Positions 36,381 to 44,963 of a DNA stretch of 64,000 bases are shown here, one piece after another. The stretch's first letter is position 1, and each line of letters opens with the position of its first letter. The notes beneath the pieces are model-generated. The model did no database searches. It was not told the origin of the DNA and was given only the letters and a program-made list of their open reading frames with translations. Source of the stretch: Microbacterium proteolyticum (GTDB taxonomy: Bacteria > Actinomycetota > Actinomycetes > Actinomycetales > Microbacteriaceae); contig NZ_JAUSZZ010000001.1 of assembly GCF_030818075.1 (NCBI RefSeq), positions 62,001-126,000 of the forward strand, written 5' to 3'. Both the position numbers and the translations under genes were made by a program.

Positions 36381-36718
36381 TGTCTGCTCTCTCTCTTTCT
36401 CGCGTCTTACCCGACCTGGGGCATTGGACGCACGGTGGTGCTGATGCACCCTGGCACTTCCCCTCGCTCGCGCGAGAGATGCTGCACCGCTGTTCAGCTG
36501 TCAAACCGGAAGCCATGGCGTCCGGCCCGCCCCTCGCACGCACGCGTGCGAATCCCGTGAGGGATGAGGGGGTTCGGTGTGTGTTCTGCTGCCCGCGGCC
36601 CAGGACCCTGCGCTCGCGCGCCGCCTGTGCACTGCCGTGACAGTGATCCTGGCGCGCGCCGAGCGCACGCCGGAATGTGGAACTGGTCTAGTCTACGTAC
36701 CCGTCGGGCGTGTCGCAA
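36381..36718 (-). promoter_or_regulatory. S10 operon promoter region and long leader
   Basis: On the minus strand, -35 TTGCGA (36713-36718), a 17-base spacer and -10 TAGACT (36690-36695) predict a start near 36683, leaving about 300 untranslated bases before rpsJ. A second candidate has a consensus -35 TTGACA (36499-36504) but a poor -10 CATCTC (36476-36481). No gene of convincing codon use lies in the gap. It could host leader-based regulation. Confidence 0.65.
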
Positions 36719-36768
36719 ACCCGGGCGTGTCGCGTGCAGAGATTCTTCAGCAACGCCGCCCCGGCGGA

Positions 36769-36809
36769 ACGCGACGGCGCCGCCCCCATCGGGAACGGCG
36801 CCGTCGCGT
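36769..36809 (-). terminator. Hairpin terminator after the small antitoxin-like gene
   Basis: A 14-bp stem (36769-36782 with 36796-36809) begins 10 bases after the stop at 36819. It insulates the S10 promoter from upstream transcription. Confidence 0.7.
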
Positions 36810-36818
36810 CGAAGCGAT

Positions 36819-37037
36819 TCAGGAGTTGCCGAGGTTCTTGTCGATGTTCGCCCGGACCTCGTCGACCTTGGCGTGATGCTCGGCCGGTACGACCTTCTTG
36901 ATGGCCTCGGACGCCCCATCGAGCACCTTGTCGCTGACCTCTTCGGCCTTCTCGCTCTTGAGCGCCTCCTCGATCTTGTCGCGGTTGTCGTCGAGGAGCT
37001 TCTTGCCCTTCGCGATGATGTCGTCCACGCCGCTCAT
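36819..37037 (-). CDS. Small helical protein, MT0933/Rv0909-like putative antitoxin family
   Basis: This 72-residue, strongly charged, predicted all-helical protein (DDIIAKGKKLLDDNRDKIEE, then SDKVLDGASEAIKKV) resembles the actinobacterial MT0933-type antitoxin family. No toxin gene is next to it, so a toxin-antitoxin role is doubtful; it could be a stress protein like CsbD. GAGGAG lies before the ATG. It stands alone between the tuf terminator and the S10 promoter. Confidence 0.65.
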   Translation of the reverse strand: MSGVDDIIAKGKKLLDDNRDKIEEALKSEKAEEVSDKVLDGASEAIKKVVPAEHHAKVDEVRANIDKNLGNS

Positions 37038-37137
37038 TACGTCTCCTCACCGGGCCGACCACCGTGCCGGCCTCCCGGAACATCATGGTGGCGCGCCGCC
37101 GCCGGCGGAAGCCCCGGCATCCACCCCGGGAACGACG

Positions 37138-37163
37138 AAGGCCGGGCCCGAAGGCCCGGCCTT
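37138..37163 (-). terminator. Terminator after tuf
   Basis: An 11-bp stem (37138-37148 with 37153-37163) with a TTCG loop on the transcribed strand is followed by TCGTCGTT. It lies 23 bases after the tuf stop. Confidence 0.75.
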
Positions 37164-37185
37164 TGCCGAGTGAAGTCGAAGAGAC

Positions 37186-38379
37186 TTACTTGATGATCTT
37201 GGTCACCGTGCCGGCGCCGACGGTGCGGCCACCCTCACGGATCGCGTAGCCGAGGCCCTCTTCCATGGCGATGGGCTGGATGAGCTCGACCGACATCTCG
37301 GTGGTGTCACCGGGCATGACCATCTCGGTGCCCTCGGGCAGCGTGATGACGCCGGTCACGTCCGTGGTGCGGAAGTAGAACTGCGGGCGGTAGTTCGTGA
37401 AGAACGGGTTGTGACGGCCGCCCTCTTCCTTGGACAGGATGTACGCCGTGCCCTCGAAGTTGGTGTGCGGGGTGACCGAACCGGGCTTCACGACGACCTG
37501 GCCGCGCTCGACGTCGTCACGCTTGGTGCCGCGCAGGAGCAGACCACAGTTCTCGCCGGCCCAGGCCTCGTCGAGCTGCTTGTGGAACATCTCGATACCG
37601 GTGACCGTGGTCTTCTGCGTCGGGCGGATGCCGACGATCTCGACCTCGGAGTTGATGCCGAGGGTACCGCGCTCGGCGCGGCCCGTGACGACCGTGCCAC
37701 GACCGGTGATGGTGAAGACGTCCTCGATGGGCATGAGGAACGGCTTGTCCTTGTCACGCACCGGGTCGGGGATGGACTCGTCGACGGCCTCCATGAGCTC
37801 GACGATCGAGTTGACCCACTGCTCGTCACCCTCGAGAGCCTTCAGGCCCGAGACGCGCACGACGGGGGCGTTGTCGCCGTCGAAGTCCTGCGACGACAGC
37901 AGCTCGCGGACCTCGAGCTCGACGAGCTCCAGGATCTCCTCGTCGTCGACCATGTCGCTCTTGTTCAGGGCGACGAGCAGGTAGGGCACGCCGACCTGCT
38001 TGGCGAGCAGGACGTGCTCACGGGTCTGGGCCATCGGGCCGTCGGTCGCGGCGACCACGAGGATCGCGCCGTCCATCTGCGCGGCACCGGTGATCATGTT
38101 CTTGATGTAGTCGGCGTGGCCGGGCGCGTCGACGTGAGCGTAGTGACGCTTGGGGGTCTCGTACTCGACGTGCGAGATGTTGATCGTGATACCACGCTGA
38201 CGCTCTTCCGGCGCCGAGTCGATCGACGCGAAGTCACGCTGAACGTTGGTGGCCGACGGGAACTTGTCGGCGAGCACCTTCGAGATGGCAGCGGTGAGCG
38301 TGGTCTTGCCGTGGTCGACGTGACCGATCGTTCCGATGTTCACGTGCGGCTTGGTCCGCTCGAACTTGGCCTTAGCCAC
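37186..38379 (-). CDS. tuf: Elongation factor Tu
   Basis: This 397-residue GTPase delivers aminoacyl-t[16 protein letters not shown] is the P-loop, DAPGHADYI is G3 and [10 protein letters not shown] is G4. The protein is full length. A hairpin after fusA (38485-38529) and a weak promoter candidate suggest tuf is at least partly transcribed alone. Confidence 0.99.
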   Translation of the reverse strand: MAKAKFERTKPHVNIGTIGHVDHGKTTLTAAISKVLADKFPSATNVQRDFASIDSAPEERQRGITINISHVEYETPKRHYAHVDAPGHADYIKNMITGAAQMDGAILVVAATDGPMAQTREHVLLAKQVGVPYLLVALNKSDMVDDEEILELVELEVRELLSSQDFDGDNAPVVRVSGLKALEGDEQWVNSIVELMEAVDESIPDPVRDKDKPFLMPIEDVFTITGRGTVVTGRAERGTLGINSEVEIVGIRPTQKTTVTGIEMFHKQLDEAWAGENCGLLLRGTKRDDVERGQVVVKPGSVTPHTNFEGTAYILSKEEGGRHNPFFTNYRPQFYFRTTDVTGVITLPEGTEMVMPGDTTEMSVELIQPIAMEEGLGYAIREGGRTVGAGTVTKIIK

Positions 38380-38457
38380 TGGGTCCTCCTCAGGACGTTG
38401 GTTGCGAGGTTCCGGGCGCTGGATTGCGACCGGTTCTTCGCAGGGATGGTTCTCAGA

Positions 38458-38485
38458 TTACTAGAGAGTCGATGTTCAGTTTGAG
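38458..38485 (-). promoter_or_regulatory. Weak candidate tuf promoter
   Basis: On the minus strand -10 TAGTAA (38458-38463) lies 16 bases from CTCAAA (38480-38485). The -35 is poor, but the position just past the fusA terminator and about 80 bases before tuf is suitable. Confidence 0.3.
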
Positions 38486-38529
38486 TGGATGCCGGGAACC
38501 CGGGCAGAAGCCGGGCGCCCGGCATCCAC
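38485..38529 (-). terminator. Hairpin terminator after fusA
   Basis: A 12-bp outer stem (38485-38496 with 38518-38529) encloses a further GC stem. It starts 11 bases after the fusA stop and separates fusA from tuf. Confidence 0.7.
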
Positions 38530-38539
38530 GAGAGCGGTG

Positions 38540-40654
38540 TTACTCGCCCTTGTTCTTCTGGATGATCTCGTCGGCCACGGCCTTCGGGACGTCGGCGTAG
38601 CTGTCGAACTCCATGGAGTAGACGGCGCGGCCCGAGGTCTTCGAGCGCAGGTCGCCGATGTAGCCGAACATCTCGGACAGCGGGACGTTCGCGCGGACGA
38701 CCTTGACGCCGGCGGCGTCCTCCATCGACTGGATCTGGCCACGACGGGAGTTCAGGTCGCCGATGACGTCGCCCATGTACTCCTCGGGAGTACGCACCTC
38801 GACGGCCATGATCGGCTCGAGGATGGTGGGGTTGGCCTTGCGGACGGCCTCCTTGAAGCCCATGGAGCCGGCGATCTTGAACGCCATCTCCGAGGAGTCG
38901 ACGTCGTGCGAGGCACCGTCGAGGAGGATCGCCTTGACGCCCACCATGGGGTAGCCGGCGAGCACGCCGACGTTCATGGCGTCCTGGAAGCCCTGGTCGG
39001 TCGGCGAGATGTACTCGCGCGGGATACGACCACCGGTGACCTTGTTCTCGAACTCGTAGGTCTTGTCGGCCGTGACCTCGAGGGGCTCGATCGCGAACTG
39101 GATCTTCGCGAACTGACCCGAACCACCGGTCTGCTTCTTGTGGGTGTAGTCGTGACGCTCGACCGACTTGCGGATGGTCTCGCGGTAGGCCACCTGGGGC
39201 TTTCCGACGTTGGCCTCGACCTTGAACTCGCGCTTCATGCGGTCGACCAGGATGTCGAGGTGGAGCTCGCCCATGCCCTTGATGACGGTCTGACCGGTCT
39301 CGGCGTTCTGCTCGACGCGGAACGTCGGGTCTTCTTCGGCGAGCTTCTGGATGGCGACACCCAGCTTCTCCTGGTCGGCCTTGGTCTTGGGCTCGATGGC
39401 GACCTCGATGACCGGCTCCGGGAAGGTCATCGACTCGAGCACGACCTGGTTGGCCGGGTCGCAGAGGGTGTCACCGGTGGTGGTGTCCTTCAGACCGATG
39501 ACGGCGTAGATGTGACCGGCGGTGACCGAGTCGACCGGCATCTCCTTGTTGGCGTGCATCTGGAAGATCTTTCCGATGCGCTCCTTCTTGCCCTTGGTCG
39601 CGTTGACGACCTGGGCACCGGAGTCGAGGTGACCCGAGTACACGCGGATGTAGGTGAGGCGACCGAAGAACGGGTGCGTCACGATCTTGAACGCCAGGGC
39701 CGCGAAGGGCTCCTCACGGTCGGCGTGGCGCTCGATGACGACCTCTTCGTCCTTGGGGTCGTGCGCCTCGATGGCCGGCACGTCCAGGGGCGAGGGGAGG
39801 TAGTCCACGACCGCGTCGAGCATCGGCTGCACGCCGCGGTTCTTGAACGCCGAACCGCACAGCACGGGGTAGAGCTCGGAGTTGATCGTCATCTTGCGGA
39901 TGGCGCCCTTGATCTCGGCGACCGTGAGCTCCTCACCGCCGAAGAACTTCTCGAGGAGGGCGTCGTCGGACTCGGCGACGGTCTCGAGCAGCTGCTGACG
40001 GTACTCGGCGGCCTTGTCGGCGAGGTCGGCCGGGATCTCCTGGATCTCGTACTTCGCGCCCATGGTCACGTCACCCTTGGCGTCACCGGGCCAGACCAGC
40101 GCGCGCATCTCGACGAGGTCGATGACGCCCACGAAGTCGTTCTCCGAGCCGATGGGCAGCTGGATGACCAGCGGCTTGGCCTTGAGGCGGTTGACGATGG
40201 TGTCGACCGTGAAGTAGAAGTCGGCACCCAGCTTGTCCATCTTGTTGACGAAGCAGATGCGGGGGACGTCGTACTTGTCGGCCTGACGCCACACGGTCTC
40301 GGACTGGGGCTCGACGCCCTCCTTGCCGTCGAAGACGGCGACGGCACCGTCGAGCACGCGGAGCGAGCGCTCGACCTCGACCGTGAAGTCGACGTGGCCG
40401 GGGGTGTCGATGATGTTGATCTGGTTCTTGTCCCAGAAGCAGGTGACGGCGGCGGAGGTGATCGTGATGCCACGCTCCTGCTCCTGCTCCATCCAGTCGG
40501 TGGTCGCGGCACCGTCGTGCGTCTCACCGATCTTGTGGTTGACGCCCGTGTAGAACAGGATGCGCTCGGTCGTCGTGGTCTTGCCGGCATCGATGTGCGC
40601 CATGATGCCGATGTTGCGGACCTTGTGAAGGTCGGTGAGCACGTCTTGTGCCAC
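38540..40654 (-). CDS. fusA: Elongation factor G
   Basis: This 704-residue translocase GTPase has [19 protein letters not shown] (P-loop), DTPGHVDFT and NKMDKLGAD. The start is GTG 40654, with AAGGAAG seven bases before it and the family N terminus [13 protein letters not shown]. An in-frame start at 40696 adds 14 odd residues. It is full length. Confidence 0.98.
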   Translation of the reverse strand: MAQDVLTDLHKVRNIGIMAHIDAGKTTTTERILFYTGVNHKIGETHDGAATTDWMEQEQERGITITSAAVTCFWDKNQINIIDTPGHVDFTVEVERSLRVLDGAVAVFDGKEGVEPQSETVWRQADKYDVPRICFVNKMDKLGADFYFTVDTIVNRLKAKPLVIQLPIGSENDFVGVIDLVEMRALVWPGDAKGDVTMGAKYEIQEIPADLADKAAEYRQQLLETVAESDDALLEKFFGGEELTVAEIKGAIRKMTINSELYPVLCGSAFKNRGVQPMLDAVVDYLPSPLDVPAIEAHDPKDEEVVIERHADREEPFAALAFKIVTHPFFGRLTYIRVYSGHLDSGAQVVNATKGKKERIGKIFQMHANKEMPVDSVTAGHIYAVIGLKDTTTGDTLCDPANQVVLESMTFPEPVIEVAIEPKTKADQEKLGVAIQKLAEEDPTFRVEQNAETGQTVIKGMGELHLDILVDRMKREFKVEANVGKPQVAYRETIRKSVERHDYTHKKQTGGSGQFAKIQFAIEPLEVTADKTYEFENKVTGGRIPREYISPTDQGFQDAMNVGVLAGYPMVGVKAILLDGASHDVDSSEMAFKIAGSMGFKEAVRKANPTILEPIMAVEVRTPEEYMGDVIGDLNSRRGQIQSMEDAAGVKVVRANVPLSEMFGYIGDLRSKTSGRAVYSMEFDSYADVPKAVADEIIQKNKGE

Positions 40655-40697
40655 GGGTGTCTTCCTTACCTGTTGGGAGGTTGATGCCGGGCCCATC

Positions 40698-40734
40698 GGA
40701 GGGTCCGCGACCGGGGTGCGGCCACGGACCCTCC
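40698..40734 (-). terminator. Hairpin between rpsG and fusA
   Basis: A 10-bp stem (40698-40707 with 40725-40734) lies just after the rpsG stop. As the genes are otherwise one str operon, it is probably an attenuator or stability element. Confidence 0.45.
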
Positions 40735-40741
40735 GCGGGTT

Positions 40742-41212
40742 TTACCAGCGGTAGTGCGCGAAGGCGCGGTTCGACTCGGCCATCTTGTGGGTGTCCTCGC
40801 GGCGCTTGACCGCGGCACCGAGGCCGTTCGAGGCGTCGAGGATCTCGTTCTGCAGACGCTCGGTCATCGTCTTCTCACGACGGCCCTTGGCGTAGCTGAC
40901 GAGCCAGCGCAGCGCGAGCGTGTTCGCGCGGTGCGGCTTGACCTCGACGGGAACCTGGTAGGTCGAGCCACCGACACGGCGGCTCTTGACCTCAAGGGTG
41001 GGACGGACGTTGTCGAGCGCCTTCTTGAGCGTGGCGACGGCATCCTGGCTGTTCTTCGCCTCGACACCCTTGAGGGCGTCGTAGACGATCGACTCGGCGA
41101 TGGACTTCTTGCCGTCGACGAGGATCTTGTTGACCAGCTGGGTGACGACGGGAGCGCCGTACACCGGGTCGTTGACGACGGGACGCTTCGGGGCGGGACC
41201 CTTACGAGGCAT
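40742..41212 (-). CDS. rpsG: 30S ribosomal protein S7
   Basis: This 156-residue S7 has [20 protein letters not shown] and [20 protein letters not shown]. It organises the 3' major domain of 16S rRNA. It lies 5 bases after rpsL. Confidence 0.98.
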   Translation of the reverse strand: MPRKGPAPKRPVVNDPVYGAPVVTQLVNKILVDGKKSIAESIVYDALKGVEAKNSQDAVATLKKALDNVRPTLEVKSRRVGGSTYQVPVEVKPHRANTLALRWLVSYAKGRREKTMTERLQNEILDASNGLGAAVKRREDTHKMAESNRAFAHYRW

Positions 41213-41217
41213 GGTTC

Positions 41218-41586
41218 TCAGCCCTTCTTCGCGCCGTAGCGGCTGCGAGCCTGCTTACGGTTCTTGACAGCCTGGGTGTCGAGCGCACCGCGGACGATCT
41301 TGTAACGGACACCGGGGAGGTCCTTCACACGACCACCGCGCACGAGCACGAGCGAGTGCTCCTGCAGGTTGTGGCCCTCACCGGGGATGTAGGCGGTGAC
41401 CTCGGTCCCGTTGCGCAGCTTCACGCGAGCGACCTTGCGCATGGCCGAGTTCGGCTTCTTGGGGGTCGTGGTGTACACACGGGTGCACACGCCGGCCTGC
41501 TGGGGGTTCGACTTCAGCGCGGGAGCCTTGGTCTTCGAGACCTTCGGCGAGCGGCCCTTGCGAACCAACTGCTGAATGGTTGGCAC
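41218..41586 (-). CDS. rpsL: 30S ribosomal protein S12
   Basis: This 122-residue S12 starts with GTG 41586 (AAGGAG six bases upstream) and has [20 protein letters not shown]. The lysines linked to streptomycin resistance when mutated are wild-type (TTPKKPNSA and [13 protein letters not shown]). It is the first gene of the str operon. Confidence 0.98.
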   Translation of the reverse strand: MPTIQQLVRKGRSPKVSKTKAPALKSNPQQAGVCTRVYTTTPKKPNSAMRKVARVKLRNGTEVTAYIPGEGHNLQEHSLVLVRGGRVKDLPGVRYKIVRGALDTQAVKNRKQARSRYGAKKG

Positions 41587-41896
41587 GTTCTCTCCTTGAT
41601 TGGCTGGGGGGGGTTCCTCTCGGTCCCACCCAGGTGCTGCACGGTGACAGCGGTCGTGTCTCCCCCGACACCTCGCTCATCTTGCGATTCGTGACGTGTC
41701 GGGCTCACGTGTGATCCACCGCGCGACAGAATGATCGGACGCGATTGTGGTGGATATGCCGTGGGGGCGACCTGTTCGCAGATCGATCCCTGAGATGGTG
41801 CGAGCGTTGATCCGCATGACTCGCCCGAGGGCATGACGCACGGCGCGCGTGAACGCACACCCGCTCAATGATACGCGCTCCCCGGGGGTGGGGCAA
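41587..41896 (-). promoter_or_regulatory. str operon promoter and long leader
   Basis: On the minus strand, -35 TTGCCC (41891-41896), a 17-base spacer and -10 TATCAT (41868-41873) predict a start near 41861 and a leader of about 275 bases before rpsL. Nothing protein-coding is convincing in this gap. Confidence 0.7.
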
Positions 41897-41940
41897 ACGT
41901 GTGCAGCTGCCCGTCGCGCCGCCTCCCGCATGCCGTGCGC

Positions 41941-42915
41941 TCAGCCGAGCAGGAGGACGACGCCGACGACCGCAAGCGCCACCACCGCCGCACTCACGAC
42001 CGCGAGAACGAGAAGGCGTCCCCCTCCCCGAGCCCGGCGAGGGTGCACCGACGCGGCATCGCCCACCCGTGTCGTCGGGTCGGCGGGGGCCCGGGACACA
42101 CGGACGGGCGCGTGGACGCGCGGCGCGTACGTCTCGCGCTGCAGTGCCGCGGGCACATGCGCCTCGCGCACCCCGTCGCGAACACCCTCGGCTTGCGCCC
42201 GGAATCCGTCGCGTCGGCGCAGACGGGCGCCGGCGGCGGTGTCGTCGGCGGCGATGTCGTCGGCCGCGGTGTGGGAGGCGACGGATGCGGCGGGAGGAGT
42301 GTCGGTGGCGTCGGTGTCGGAGGGAGGAGTGTCGGCGGCGGCGCGGTCCGCCTGGTCGTGGGCGTCGCCGGCGGCCGCGCCGGGATGGATCGCCCGAACG
42401 AAGGCGACGGCGTCGGTGGGGGCGCTCCCTGCGCGCGCCGCGTGAGGGTCGTCCGGCAACCCCGCCGTGTCGCGGCCGTGGTGGGGCGCCGACGCGGTCG
42501 CGGCATCCGCCGCGCGGCGGGAACGCACCGTGACGTCGGCATCGGCTTCGCCTGGGTGCTCTCGGGCACGCCGGTCGCCCGCACCCGAGGGCACGGTGTC
42601 GCCGTCGGGTGACGCCGACGCGTACTCCCCCGTCGCCCCGGTGGGGATCTCGGCGAGCGGCGCATCGGCCGTCGGATCGGCGGGCCGCGACGGCGTCGTC
42701 TTCCCCGGCCGCGTCTCGGCCCGACGCGACACACCCGCATCGTCGAGCTGCTCATCCTCCCGGATGACGTCATCGCGGCTGCGGGTCGCGCCGCGTCGCG
42801 ACCGGATCGTCGCGTCGTCGTCGTCCGACGGCGGCAGCACCGGCCATGCCCGCAGGCGCCCCGCCCAGAGCGTCACATCGTCGGGGTCGTCCTCGCGTAC
42901 TCCGTCATCGCTCAC
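41941..42915 (-). CDS. Disordered, C-terminally anchored membrane protein of the kinase/FHA locus
   Basis: This 324-residue protein has about 295 residues that are Ala/Asp/Thr/Arg-rich and probably disordered, then a single helix at the very C terminus (LLVLAVVSAAVVALAVVGVVLLLG), so the body is likely cytoplasmic (tail-anchored). Two threonines sit in near-identical contexts, DDATIRSRRG (Thr36) and ADVTVRSRRA (Thr129). The FHA protein has a similar RTVVTRRKR, which hints at shared kinase sites. The ATG overlaps the FHA gene stop (ATGA). No enzymatic domain is visible. Confidence 0.75.
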   Translation of the reverse strand: MSDDGVREDDPDDVTLWAGRLRAWPVLPPSDDDDATIRSRRGATRSRDDVIREDEQLDDAGVSRRAETRPGKTTPSRPADPTADAPLAEIPTGATGEYASASPDGDTVPSGAGDRRAREHPGEADADVTVRSRRAADAATASAPHHGRDTAGLPDDPHAARAGSAPTDAVAFVRAIHPGAAAGDAHDQADRAAADTPPSDTDATDTPPAASVASHTAADDIAADDTAAGARLRRRDGFRAQAEGVRDGVREAHVPAALQRETYAPRVHAPVRVSRAPADPTTRVGDAASVHPRRARGGGRLLVLAVVSAAVVALAVVGVVLLLG

Positions 42916-44963
42916 GCGTCGCTCCGCGCCAGCCGGACCTCCGCGTCCCCGAGGAAGAAGCGCGCACCGGCCTCGATCTCCTCCCCGCGCGGGGCCTCGA
43001 CGTCCGTGCCCATGACAGTCGCGAACAGCACGCCGTTCGTGGAGTCCAGATCGGTCACGAACCAGGTGTCACCGCGCAGATTCAGGCGCGCATGCGTCTT
43101 GGACACCGTGCGCGTCTCGTCGGTGATCGCCACGAGCTGGGCATCGGGGTGGGCGGCATCCGGTGCGGGTCGGCGTCCGAGGATGACGACATCGGAGGTC
43201 AGCGCGATGGGCGTACCGCTCGGGGGGACGAGCATCCACGGGATGCGCTTGCGGCGCGTCACGACGGTGCGGTCGAGCGCATCGAGGTCGTCGTCGCCGG
43301 AGAGCGAGGGAACCTCCGACTGCGAGTAGAGCGACGACACGGAGGTGCGCGCCGACCGCGGAGTGCCCGCCTCGGGCACCTCGGAGACCGCGGAGACCGC
43401 CTCGGACAGCTCCGGGAACTCCTCCCCGGGCGCGAGTACCGATGCGCGTGCGATCGGCGTCGTCTCGGGCGAGGGACGGGTCAGGGGGACATCGGCGGCG
43501 GGCGCCTCCTCCACCACCGCGCGTTGCGTCCGCCGGGATGTCGGCGGGACCCACGGCGTGACGGGTCGTTCCGAAGGGACCTCGGGGTCGTCGTCGCGCG
43601 ACCGTTCATCGAACGCCGGGGACGGCGCTGGGCCGCTCGCCTCCCCCGGTCCGTCCGCGGGTGCCCCCGGGTCAGGGAGGGCGGCGTCACCGCCCGCACG
43701 GGGTGTCTGCGGCTCCACCGACTCGTCGTGCGGGACGGACACCGCCCGCAACGCGTCGAGGGAGTGACCGCGGCGCGGGCCGGCGGCGCGGGGGCGGACG
43801 TCCTCGCGCAGGGCGTCGAGGACGTCCGACACCGCCCCTTCGGGCACGGAGTCGTTGCGACCGTCTCGAGGGTCGTCGTCGGAGCGGCGACGCGGAGGGA
43901 ACGACACCGGCGCCGGATCGCCGGGCGGTGCCCAGTCGGCGGCGGCCGGAACGGCATCCGCCAACGATCCGGTGGGCGCAGCGAACGGCGTCAGCACCGG
44001 TGCCGACGGAGGGGTGGCCTCCGCCTCGCGGCGCTCGGGGTTCGAGCCGTCGATGCCTCCCACAGGATCGGGTGCCCAGCCGTCGCGGGCCGGGCTCGAA
44101 ACCTCGGTCGTGCGCTGAGGATGCGGTGTCCAGGCTCTGAGCGCCGGGCCGGATGTGCCATCGGCACCCTGCGCGTGCGGAGTCACCCCGTCGCCGGCCG
44201 GGCTCGAGACCTCGGCCGGGCGCTGAGCCTGCGGTGTCCAGGCGCTGAGCGCCGGGCCCGATGCGCCGTCGGCACCCTGCGCGTGCGGAGTCACCCCGTC
44301 GCCGGCCGGGCTCGAAACCTCGGCCGGGCGCTGAGCCTGCGGCGTCCACGCGCTGAGCGCCGGGCCCGATGCGCCGTCGGCACCCTGCGCATGCGGCGTC
44401 CACCCGCTGAGCGCCGGGCCGGACGCACCTTCCGCGCCCTGCGCATGCGGCGTCCACCCGCTGAGCGCCGGGCGCGACGCGTCGCCCGCGGTCGCGGCAT
44501 CCGGTGTCCATCCGCCCACGAGCGGCACCGAGGCGGGGGCGTGGTCGTTCCCGCGGCGGAACGGCCCGACGCGCTCCTCCGAGCGCTCGTCCGCCTGGTC
44601 ACCGGACCAGTGCGCCGATCCCCATCCGAGGATGCTGGCCCACACGACGGGAACGAGGGCGCCGACGACGGTCAGCCCGGCACCGCCGCCGAAAGCCCTG
44701 GTGATGCGGTGGACGGCGACGATGAAGACCACCGCGAAGGCGATCGCGCCGAACAGGGGCACCACGTTGAGCAGCACGAGCCACGGCGAGAACTCGCCGC
44801 GCTGGAGGATCGTCGCGACGTTGACCACGGGAATCCAGGCCTTCCAGGCGGGCTCCCCCATCTTGTGGAACATCGCGACCAGGGCGAGCGCGAACCAGAC
44901 GTACAGGACGACGATCAGCGCGAGCGACGCCATCCCGAGAAGAACCAGTGTCGAGTCGGTCAT
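42912..44963 (-). CDS. Membrane protein with N-terminal helices, tandem-repeat linker and C-terminal FHA domain
   Basis: This 683-residue protein has three or four membrane helices in the first 125 residues (EPAWKAWIPVVNVATIL loop between), a long disordered Pro/Ala/Ser linker with 18- and 36-residue tandem repeats (about 158-284), and an FHA domain near 590-683. The FHA core residues are present: ILGRRP, TVSKTHARL and DLDSTNG. FHA domains bind phosphothreonine; the kinase encoded in the same locus is the natural writer. RTVVTRRKR just before the domain (Thr566) could be an internal phospho-site. ATG 44963 overlaps the upstream stop. Confidence 0.88.
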   Translation of the reverse strand: MTDSTLVLLGMASLALIVVLYVWFALALVAMFHKMGEPAWKAWIPVVNVATILQRGEFSPWLVLLNVVPLFGAIAFAVVFIVAVHRITRAFGGGAGLTVVGALVPVVWASILGWGSAHWSGDQADERSEERVGPFRRGNDHAPASVPLVGGWTPDAATAGDASRPALSGWTPHAQGAEGASGPALSGWTPHAQGADGASGPALSAWTPQAQRPAEVSSPAGDGVTPHAQGADGASGPALSAWTPQAQRPAEVSSPAGDGVTPHAQGADGTSGPALRAWTPHPQRTTEVSSPARDGWAPDPVGGIDGSNPERREAEATPPSAPVLTPFAAPTGSLADAVPAAADWAPPGDPAPVSFPPRRRSDDDPRDGRNDSVPEGAVSDVLDALREDVRPRAAGPRRGHSLDALRAVSVPHDESVEPQTPRAGGDAALPDPGAPADGPGEASGPAPSPAFDERSRDDDPEVPSERPVTPWVPPTSRRTQRAVVEEAPAADVPLTRPSPETTPIARASVLAPGEEFPELSEAVSAVSEVPEAGTPRSARTSVSSLYSQSEVPSLSGDDDLDALDRTVVTRRKRIPWMLVPPSGTPIALTSDVVILGRRPAPDAAHPDAQLVAITDETRTVSKTHARLNLRGDTWFVTDLDSTNGVLFATVMGTDVEAPRGEEIEAGARFFLGDAEVRLARSDA
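44110..44490. repeat. In-frame tandem repeats, 54-bp unit with 108-bp higher order
   Basis: The core GCGG(C/T)GTCCA recurs at about 44123, 44231, 44339, 44393 and 44447. The first three are 108 bases apart, the last three 54. The encoded unit is ALSxWTPxAQ...ASGP. It lies in the FHA gene linker and keeps frame. Confidence 0.85.

Noticed and set aside
36819..37037. CsbD-family stress protein
   Set aside because: Possible, but the helical pattern and the KAEEVSDKVLDGASEAIKK stretch look closer to the MT0933-type family; kept only as an alternative.
36564..37193. A 209-residue plus-strand gene in the S10 upstream region
   Set aside because: No ribosome site and shadow-like composition; it spans two terminators and the S10 promoter.
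38489..40684. A 731-residue plus-strand open frame
   Set aside because: Antisense to fusA, which is fully convincing; composition is Leu/Asp/Gly/Val shadow-like.
44110..44490. CRISPR array
   Set aside because: The repeats are contiguous, in frame in a coding gene, with no unique spacers and no cas genes.
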